5,134 bases of DNA from assembly GCA_903938955.1 (NCBI GenBank), contig CAJAFJ010000659.1, positions 1 through 5,134 on the forward strand, written 5' to 3'. This stretch comes from an uncultured beta proteobacterium. Its GTDB lineage: Bacteria; Pseudomonadota; Gammaproteobacteria; Burkholderiales; Burkholderiaceae. Position numbers and translations under genes: made by a program. The notes under the pieces were generated by a model, which was not told the origin of the DNA, searched no databases, and worked only from the letters and a program-made list of their open reading frames with translations. Shown here in pieces: positions 1-5,134 of the stretch (positions within the stretch are counted from its first letter, which is position 1; the number at the start of each line of letters is the position of its first letter).

Positions 1-29
1 AACAAACGCCTGGAACCAGCCAACCAAGC
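1..29 (+). other. Short leader before the first gene; no clear RBS or promoter
   Basis: These 29 bases precede the first ATG. The only purine-rich stretch is TGGAA at 11-15, whose last base is 14 bases from the start codon, too far for a normal Shine-Dalgarno site. The reading frame of the first gene stays open to the window edge, so an upstream start cannot be excluded. The space is too short to show a promoter. Because the two following junctions are stop/start overlaps, these bases could equally be the end of another operon gene, but nothing here identifies one. Confidence 0.4.
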
Positions 30-830
30 ATGCGATTTATTTCACTGATCACCCTGATGGCGATCTCCAATGCGCTGTCCCACGGCGCTATCGCCGAAAC
101 AGAAACCGCCAGCCACCTGGCGCGTATCCAAGCCACGCAAACCGTGCGCGTGTGCATCTGGCCTGATTACTTTGGTATCACCTTTCGCAACCCCAAAACC
201 CAGCAACTGAGCGGCATTGAAATCGACATGGCCCACGCGCTCGGTCAAGACCTCGGCGCGCGGGTCCAATTTATCGACAGCTCATTTGCCAAACTGATCG
301 ACGATGTCACGCACGACCGTTGCGATGTCGCCATGTTCGGCATCGGCATCACGCCGACGCGACAGGCCCAACTGCGCTTCACCGTGCCCCACCTCGTCAG
401 CGACATTTATGCCGTCACCAGCAAGACGCATCGGCGCATCAAGAACTGGGAGGACATCGACAAGGCGGGTTCTGTGGTTGCTGTCGCCAAAGGCTCCTTG
501 CACGTGGACGTGATGAAAAACAAGCTCAAGGCCGCCAAGTTGCTGGTGCTGGACACCCCCTTTGCCCGCGAGCAAGAAGTGCAATCCGGCCGGGCCGATG
601 TCTTTATCACCGACTACCCCTACAGCCAGCGTTTTCTGACCAACGCCGACTGGGCACACCTGCTGTCGCCCCCCGGGCCTTTCCACCTGACGCCCTACGC
701 CTACGCCCTGAAACCGGGTGACGACGCCTGGCATGCACGCCTTGAACGCTTTGCCCGCGACATCAAGCAGGACGGTCGACTGATGGCCTCGGCCAAGCGA
801 CACCAACTCGCCTCGCTCGTCGCACCATGA
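30..830 (+). CDS. Periplasmic solute-binding protein, family 3 (amino-acid-type)
   Basis: This 266-aa secreted protein belongs to the SBP_bac_3 / type II periplasmic-binding family, which captures small solutes, often amino acids. Residues 1-22 form a Sec signal peptide: a short basic start, a hydrophobic core, and an A-x-A cleavage site (AIA|ET). The mature part of about 244 aa is the usual family length. Family landmarks follow in order: first strand VRVCIWPDYF (39-48), GIEIDMAHALGQ (62-73), CDVAMFGIGITPTR (98-111), AVAKGS (151-156) and ADVFITDYP (189-197). By family analogy with HisJ-type proteins, Arg111 sits where the ligand alpha-carboxylate is bound, Ser156 where a Thr/Ser contacts it, and Asp194 where the alpha-amino group is held. 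The true ligand is not readable. There is no lipobox, so the protein should be soluble. The gene overlaps a sensor kinase by 4 bases and no permease or ATPase gene is seen, so a sensory accessory role is more likely than simple uptake (inference). A PheC-like enzyme is a less likely alternative. The start is supported by the signal peptide, not by an RBS. Confidence 0.88.
   Translation: MRFISLITLMAISNALSHGAIAETETASHLARIQATQTVRVCIWPDYFGITFRNPKTQQLSGIEIDMAHALGQDLGARVQFIDSSFAKLIDDVTHDRCDVAMFGIGITPTRQAQLRFTVPHLVSDIYAVTSKTHRRIKNWEDIDKAGSVVAVAKGSLHVDVMKNKLKAAKLLVLDTPFAREQEVQSGRADVFITDYPYSQRFLTNADWAHLLSPPGPFHLTPYAYALKPGDDAWHARLERFARDIKQDGRLMASAKRHQLASLVAP
827..830 (+). other. ATGA stop/start overlap coupling binding protein and kinase; no SD
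   Basis: ATG of the kinase (827-829) overlaps TGA of the binding protein (828-830). The roughly 20 bases before it are pyrimidine-rich (ACTCGCCTCGCTCGTCGCACC region) with no GGAG/GAGG-like element. The kinase start is therefore probably served by ribosomes that terminate on the first gene and reinitiate. The start choice is supported because the next in-frame Met (residue 23) lies inside the first membrane helix and would destroy it. Confidence 0.7.
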
Positions 831-3800
831 TCGACACCGGCCCGTCATTGCGCAAGGCGGTCATTGGGGCACTGGCCCTGTTCATCTGCACCATGCTGGC
901 CTTGACCGGCTTCACGATTCAAAAGTTGTACAAGGCCGACCTCCATGAAGGGTTTGAACTGGCACAGGAGAAAACCCGCAGCATTGAAGACTATTTAACG
1001 CAAACCCTGCGCCTGACCGAACTGGCCATGGCCCATGCCGGGCCGCCAGGCGATGGCCCGCTGGACCTGCGCGCGGTGGAGCGGTCCTTCAAGACCACGC
1101 TGCACCAGGCGCCCCATTTGCGCTCCATGTCCCTGCTCGATGAGCAGGGCCGCATTGTGGTGAGCTCCAACCCGGCCAATGTCGGCATCACGCTCAGCCA
1201 TGACGACTACCTGCCGCCGGCCACCGACGCGCAAGCCCTGCTGCGTATTGGCCGCGCCTGGACCGGCCATGACTTCGAAGACGGCAAGCCGTCCACCGCC
1301 CAAGCCCCGGCAGAGCCCACGGACGCGTACTTTATTCCGTTGCTTAAAACACGCCCGTTCAACAACGGCACGGGCGATCGCACACTCAGCTTGCTGGTGG
1401 CGCTCAACCCGGACTACGTGATCAATCACATCCTGCAATCCTTCGACAACGCGCAGGGCAACATCGAGATACTGCGTTTTGACGGCAGCTTGCTGATGGA
1501 CTCCAACCCGGCCTCGCGCGCGGGCTCACAACACAACCATGAGGAGCGCCGTATCGCGCTAAACCAGGTTGAATCCGGCCAATGGGAGCAAAATCTAGAC
1601 TCCGGGGGAAAGGTCCTCAACGCCTACCGGGCGTCCCGGCTGTACCCCTTTGTGGTGATGACCCATTACCAGCACGATGTGGCCCTGGCCTCGTGGCTGG
1701 CCGAGGTCAAGACCATGCTTTGGCTGGTCATTCCGACCCTGTTGCTGGTCAGCCTGCTGGCGTTGCTGTTTTACCGCCGCCTGCTACAGCACCAAGCCTT
1801 GCAGCAGCAGGCGCAGTACGCGCAACACATCAGCGCCAAGGTGTTTGATGCCAGCGCGCAGGCCATCATCATCACGGACCACAAAGCCAACATTGTGTCG
1901 GTGAATGCGGCGTTTACACGCATCACCGGCTACAGCGCGGCCGAGGTGATCGGGCGCAACCCCCGGCTGCTGCGATCAGGTCGGCTGGGCAAGCCGTTCT
2001 ACAAACAACTGCGGCACGCGCTGCAGCAGCACGGCATTTGGCAAGGTGACGTGCTGAATCGCCGCAAAAACGGCGAGCTTTTTGATACCCACGTCTCGCT
2101 GACCACCTCGCACAGCGGCACCGGCCAGCTTCAGCACTTTATTGCGGTTGCCACCGACATCACCGAGCGCAAGAAACTGGAAAACACCTTGAAAGAAAGC
2201 GAATTCCGTTGGAAATACGCGCTGGAAGGGGCGGGCGATGGCCTGTGGGACTGGAACATGGCCGACAACACCGTGTTTTTCAGCCTGCGTTGGAAAGAAA
2301 TGCTCGGCTACGCAGTCGACGATATTGGCACCAGCCCGGATGAGTGGGAAAAGCGCATTCACCCCGACGACAAGGCCCGCACGCGGCAGGTGCTCGACGA
2401 CTACCTGGCGGGCACAACACCGGCTTATGCCATTGAACACCGGGTCTTGTGCAAAGACGGCAGTTACCTCTGGGTTCTGGCCCGCGGCATCACCATCAAC
2501 CACGACGCGCAAGGTCAACCACTGCGCATGATGGGGACCCATTCAGACATCAGCCAGCAGGTACGCGCCACCCATGAGGCGCAAGAAGCCAACCAGGCCA
2601 AGAGCCGTTTTCTGGCCACCATGTCGCATGAAATCCGCACCCCCATGAATGGCATTTTGGGCATGGCACAGCTGCTGCTCATGCCCACCACAGAGCGCGA
2701 GCGCGATGACTACGCGCGCACCATCCTCAGCTCCGGCCAGTCCTTGCTGGCCTTGCTCAATAGCATCCTGGACCTGTCCAAAATCGAGTCCGGCAAATTC
2801 CAGCTGGAAAGCACCGACTTTGACCCCGACGCGCTGATGGGCGAGACGCATGCCCTGTTTGCCGGCTCTGCCAAAAGCAAAAACATTGCCCTGCAATACC
2901 ACTGGCGCGGCCCCGCCCCACAGCGCTATACCAGCGACGTCCACCGGCTGCGGCAAATGCTGGTCAATCTGGTCGGCAATGCCGTCAAGTTCACCACCCA
3001 AGGTCATGTTCACCTGCTGGGCACCGAGCTGGAGCGGGACCCGCACTCGGCGCTGCTGGAGTTTTCGGTCAGCGACACCGGGCTGGGCATTGCCCCCGAC
3101 AAGCTGGATTTGCTGTTCAAACCGTTCTCACAAACCGACAACTCCATTACCCGCGAATTTGGCGGCTCCGGGCTCGGCCTCTCGATCGTCAGCAGCCTGG
3201 CCGAAATGCTGGGCGGCGATGTCGGTGTCGACAGCACCCCCGGTGTCGGCTCGCGGTTCTGGTTCCGCATCCGGGTCCCATGGGTCGCGGCCCAACACGG
3301 CCTTAACCCTGCGCCCCCCTTGATGGGCGCCGACACACCGGTCGAAACGGTCCAGCAACTCACAGGCCAAGTGCTGGTGGTGGAAGACAATCCGGTCAAC
3401 TGCATGGTCATCACGGCGCTGCTAGCGCAGCTGGGCTTGGGCTTCGTTGTGGCGCAGGATGGTCAGCAGGCGGTCGAGGCCATCACCACACTGGGCGCGC
3501 GGCCCGATGTCATCTTGATGGACCTGCAAATGCCGGTGCTGGACGGCTATGGCGCCACCCAGCGCATCCGGCAATGGGAAACAGACACCCACAGCCCGCG
3601 CCTGCCCATCATCGCCTTGACCGCCGACGCCTTTAAAGAAGACCACGAGCGTTGCCTGGCCGTCGGCATGGACGATTTTTTGACCAAGCCGATTGCCCTG
3701 GATGCGCTGAAAACGGCACTCACCCCCTGGCTGCGCAGCACCCGGGTTACAGTACGCCCCACAGCGTCCGAGATGCAGTCCCTGGATGTGCACCAATGGG

Positions 3801-4012
3801 TGGCCCTGATCGATCAGATCACGCCCTTGCTGGAACAAAACAAATTCGATGCCCTGGGCTGCTTTGGCCAACTTCAGACCCTGGCCGCAGGCACTGAGCT
3901 TGCCGCTGAAATCGCAGACATCGGCCTCGACCTGGAAGCCTTTAAATTCACACTGGCGCTTGAACGCCTGCGCAGCACCGTCGCGCAACTAACAGAGAAA
4001 CAACGGGTATGA
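827..4012 (+). CDS. Membrane hybrid sensor histidine kinase (dCache-like sensor, PAS-PAS, HisKA, HATPase, REC)
   Basis: This 1061-aa protein is an inner-membrane hybrid sensor kinase. TM1 is about residues 11-33 and TM2 about 297-317. Between them lies a periplasmic sensor of about 260 aa with two PDC-like halves, each with a 'D-x-x-G-x-(I/L)' strand pair: LLDEQGRIVVSSNP (103-116) and RFDGSLLMDSNP (217-228). A PAS domain follows at about 335-448 (VNAAFTRITGY, then a W405...NRRKNG segment), then a second PAS with PAC at about 458-580 (GDGLWDW; HPDD; YLWVLARG). The HisKA H-box FLATMSHEIRTPMNG (595-609) has phospho-acceptor His601. HATPase_c shows N-box NLVGNAVKFT (714-723, Asn718), G1 DTGLG (750-754), F-box FKPF (764-767) and G2 GGSGLGL (779-785). 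All catalytic boxes look intact. A receiver at about 848-969 has Glu853/Asp854, phospho-acceptor Asp899, Thr932 and Lys954. The last roughly 90 residues are helical and carry no HPt-type histidine. It overlaps both neighbours by 4 bases; the downstream receiver-GGDEF protein is the obvious partner. Specific ligand unknown. Confidence 0.95.
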   Translation: MIDTGPSLRKAVIGALALFICTMLALTGFTIQKLYKADLHEGFELAQEKTRSIEDYLTQTLRLTELAMAHAGPPGDGPLDLRAVERSFKTTLHQAPHLRSMSLLDEQGRIVVSSNPANVGITLSHDDYLPPATDAQALLRIGRAWTGHDFEDGKPSTAQAPAEPTDAYFIPLLKTRPFNNGTGDRTLSLLVALNPDYVINHILQSFDNAQGNIEILRFDGSLLMDSNPASRAGSQHNHEERRIALNQVESGQWEQNLDSGGKVLNAYRASRLYPFVVMTHYQHDVALASWLAEVKTMLWLVIPTLLLVSLLALLFYRRLLQHQALQQQAQYAQHISAKVFDASAQAIIITDHKANIVSVNAAFTRITGYSAAEVIGRNPRLLRSGRLGKPFYKQLRHALQQHGIWQGDVLNRRKNGELFDTHVSLTTSHSGTGQLQHFIAVATDITERKKLENTLKESEFRWKYALEGAGDGLWDWNMADNTVFFSLRWKEMLGYAVDDIGTSPDEWEKRIHPDDKARTRQVLDDYLAGTTPAYAIEHRVLCKDGSYLWVLARGITINHDAQGQPLRMMGTHSDISQQVRATHEAQEANQAKSRFLATMSHEIRTPMNGILGMAQLLLMPTTERERDDYARTILSSGQSLLALLNSILDLSKIESGKFQLESTDFDPDALMGETHALFAGSAKSKNIALQYHWRGPAPQRYTSDVHRLRQMLVNLVGNAVKFTTQGHVHLLGTELERDPHSALLEFSVSDTGLGIAPDKLDLLFKPFSQTDNSITREFGGSGLGLSIVSSLAEMLGGDVGVDSTPGVGSRFWFRIRVPWVAAQHGLNPAPPLMGADTPVETVQQLTGQVLVVEDNPVNCMVITALLAQLGLGFVVAQDGQQAVEAITTLGARPDVILMDLQMPVLDGYGATQRIRQWETDTHSPRLPIIALTADAFKEDHERCLAVGMDDFLTKPIALDALKTALTPWLRSTRVTVRPTASEMQSLDVHQWVALIDQITPLLEQNKFDALGCFGQLQTLAAGTELAAEIADIGLDLEAFKFTLALERLRSTVAQLTEKQRV
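3743..4009 (+). other. Kinase C-terminal helical tail, HPt-like but without a phosphotransfer His
   Basis: Codons for residues 973-1061 of the kinase follow the receiver domain. After a Thr/Pro/Ser-rich linker, the segment reads as amphipathic helices (WVALIDQITPLLEQNKFDAL, then ELAAEIADIGLDLEAFKFTLALERL). The placement and helix pattern resemble HPt or HPt-derived modules that close many hybrid kinases. The only histidine (His989) lies in the linker just before the first helix and not in an HPt-type H-x-x-K-G motif. The segment is best read as a degenerate or structural module. The HPt relationship is inferred from position and pattern only. Confidence 0.45.
4009..4012 (+). other. ATGA stop/start overlap coupling kinase and response regulator
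   Basis: ATG of the regulator (4009-4011) overlaps TGA of the kinase (4010-4012). A weak purine run, AGAGA at 3994-3998, ends 10 bases before the ATG and may act as a modest Shine-Dalgarno element, unlike the kinase start, which has none. The start gives an N-terminus (MKPQKSRILVIDD) that begins directly at the first receiver strand, as expected for this family. Confidence 0.75.
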
Positions 4013-5134
4013 AGCCGCAAAAATCCAGAATTTTGGTGATCGACGACACACCCGCCAATTTATTGACGCTGGGGGCGGCGCTGAGCCAGGAGTTCGACCT
4101 GCAAATCGCCACCTCGGGTGACATGGGCCTGGCACTGGCCGCCAACACCCCACCCAACCTGATCCTGCTGGACGTCATGATGCCGGTGATGGATGGTTTC
4201 GAGGTCTGCCGCCGACTCAAGGCCGATCCGCAGTTGCAGCAGATTCCGGTGGTCTTTGTCACCGCCCTGGATGAGCCCGCCTCCGAGGCCCAGGGCCTGG
4301 CACTGGGGGCGGTGGACTACATCACCAAGCCCATCAACGTCGAAATTGCGCGCCAGCGCATCCGCAACCTGCTGTACCGGGAACAGCTGCGCAAAGAAGT
4401 GGAGTCGCAACGCGACCTGCTTGATTTTCAGCTGGCGGAGCTGCGCACGGCCAAAGAAAACCTCCAGTTGGCAGCCACCGTGTTCACCCATGCCCGCGAG
4501 GGCATCATGATCACCAACGCCAACAGCCTCATCATCGACGTCAATGAAGCCTTCACCCGCATCACGGGTTATGAGCGCGCCGAAGTGATGGGCCAGAACC
4601 CGAGCCTGCTGGGCTCGGGCCATCAAAATGCCGAGTTCTTTGTCGACATGTGGCGCTGCCTGCGCGAGAACGGCTACTGGCACAGCGAAGTCTGGAACCG
4701 GCATAAAAACGGTACCGTCATTGCGGTCACGCAGACCATCAGCACCGTGCATGACGCCCAAGGCCAGGCCGAGCATTACGTCTGCCTGTTCTCGGACATC
4801 ACGGCCAGCAAAGAGCACCAGCTCCAGCTGGAGCACATTGCCCACTACGACACCCTGACCAACCTGCCCAACCGCGCCCTGCTGGCCGACCGGCTGCGCC
4901 AAGGGCTGGCACAGGCCCAGCGGCGCGGACAATTGCTGGCGGTGGCGTACCTCGATCTTGATGGTTTCAAGGTCATCAATGACCGCTATGGACATGAAGC
5001 CGGTGACCAGTTGTTGATCACCGTCGCCACCCGCATGAAGCAGGCCCTGCGCGAAGGCGACACCCTGGCCCGCGTTGGGGGCGACGAATTTGTGGCGGTA
5101 CTGGTCGATCTGGCCGATATGGACGTCAGCGTGC
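4009..5134 (+). CDS. Response regulator with PAS and GGDEF domains (diguanylate cyclase), 3' end beyond window
   Basis: The visible 375 residues form a cytoplasmic response regulator that should make cyclic di-GMP from two GTP. The receiver at about 6-122 has acidic pocket Asp12/Asp13, phospho-acceptor Asp55 (LILLDVMMP), Thr85 and Lys107 (ITKP). A helical linker (about 120-155) leads into a PAS domain at about 156-268 (VNEAFTRITGY, W224, NRHKNG). The GGDEF domain starts at HYDTLTNLPNR (279-289), carries the metal/substrate segment YLDLDGFKVIND (314-325) and GHEAGD (328-333), and keeps an exact GGDEF signature at 357-361 (bases 5077-5091). An RxxD sequence (Arg348-Asp351) sits at the usual spacing for the allosteric product-inhibition I-site. 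These features predict an active, feedback-inhibited cyclase. The window ends inside the GGDEF domain. The N-L-P-N-R style start and PAS type are common in receiver-PAS-GGDEF-EAL proteins, so an EAL phosphodiesterase domain may follow, which would make the net activity uncertain. The overlap with the kinase gene makes it the likely cognate output. Confidence 0.93.
   Translation, partial: MKPQKSRILVIDDTPANLLTLGAALSQEFDLQIATSGDMGLALAANTPPNLILLDVMMPVMDGFEVCRRLKADPQLQQIPVVFVTALDEPASEAQGLALGAVDYITKPINVEIARQRIRNLLYREQLRKEVESQRDLLDFQLAELRTAKENLQLAATVFTHAREGIMITNANSLIIDVNEAFTRITGYERAEVMGQNPSLLGSGHQNAEFFVDMWRCLRENGYWHSEVWNRHKNGTVIAVTQTISTVHDAQGQAEHYVCLFSDITASKEHQLQLEHIAHYDTLTNLPNRALLADRLRQGLAQAQRRGQLLAVAYLDLDGFKVINDRYGHEAGDQLLITVATRMKQALREGDTLARVGGDEFVAVLVDLADMDVSV

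Noticed and set aside
1..48. Possible tail of an upstream gene (another frame open from base 1 to a TGA at 46-48)
   Set aside because: Fifteen residues without any recognisable motif cannot support a gene call, although overlap with an upstream gene would fit the tight packing of the operon.
30..830. Binding protein as part of an amino-acid ABC uptake operon
   Set aside because: No permease or ATPase gene follows; the next genes are a sensor kinase and a GGDEF regulator. Transport components upstream of the window cannot be excluded.
2850..3323. Plus-strand open frame of 157 codons inside the kinase ATPase domain, in another frame
   Set aside because: The translation is Pro/Ser/Ala/Trp-rich with no domain, typical of an off-frame read of GC-rich coding DNA. 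The HATPase boxes in the main frame are intact.
3416..3428. Small hairpin GCGCT-GCT-AGCGC inside the kinase receiver coding sequence
   Set aside because: It is only a 5-base stem within conserved codons, with no T-run and no gene boundary nearby; it is best explained as chance in Leu/Ala codons.
3422..3988. Minus-strand open frame of 188 codons opposite the kinase receiver and tail
   Set aside because: It is in register with the kinase codons, lacks any recognisable motif, and lies opposite a conserved receiver domain. The same reasoning applies to minus-strand frames at 282-848, 995-1438, 1976-2542 and 2543-3046.
4060..4995. Long open frame of 311 codons on the minus strand, opposite the response regulator
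   Set aside because: Its codons are exactly in register with those of the regulator, so it would be broken only by sense codons TTA, CTA or TCA, which are rare in this GC-rich gene. The translation is low-complexity (Gly, Val, Gln, His rich) with no recognisable domain, while the + strand encodes clear conserved domains.

Overview
The window looks like part of a chromosomal signalling operon from a GC-rich (roughly 60 %) Gram-negative bacterium. Gene content, codon use and protein style suggest a betaproteobacterium, most likely Burkholderiales/Comamonadaceae (Rhodoferax-like). That placement is an inference from general resemblance and was not tested by a search. No RNA gene, mobile element, CRISPR array, terminator or sizeable intergenic gap is visible; almost every base is coding on the + strand.

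Layout: (1) bases 30-830 encode a secreted family-3 periplasmic solute-binding protein of 266 aa. (2) Bases 827-4012 encode a 1061-aa membrane hybrid sensor histidine kinase: TM, periplasmic double-PDC (dCache-like) sensor, TM, PAS, PAS, HisKA, HATPase_c, receiver, helical tail. (3) Bases 4009-5134 encode a response regulator with receiver, PAS and GGDEF domains; it is cut by the window edge, and at least the rest of the GGDEF domain lies beyond. Each junction is a 4-base ATGA overlap, so the three genes are almost certainly co-transcribed and translationally coupled. Both window edges probably lie inside the same operon: there is no promoter-sized space at the left and no stop at the right.

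Proposed joint function (inference): the binding protein captures a small solute, probably amino-acid-like, in the periplasm. Either the liganded protein or the free solute is detected by the kinase's periplasmic domain. The kinase, also tuned by two cytoplasmic PAS domains, autophosphorylates on His601 and passes phosphate to its own Asp899 and/or to Asp55 of the downstream regulator. This would control synthesis of cyclic di-GMP by an intact GGDEF active site with an RxxD product-inhibition site. No transporter permease or ATPase is present, which favours a sensory rather than an uptake role for the binding protein. The most interesting points are this three-part architecture, the two related PAS domains in kinase and regulator (possibly flavin-type), the lack of a phosphotransfer histidine in the kinase tail, and the absence of a recognisable ribosome-binding site before the kinase start.
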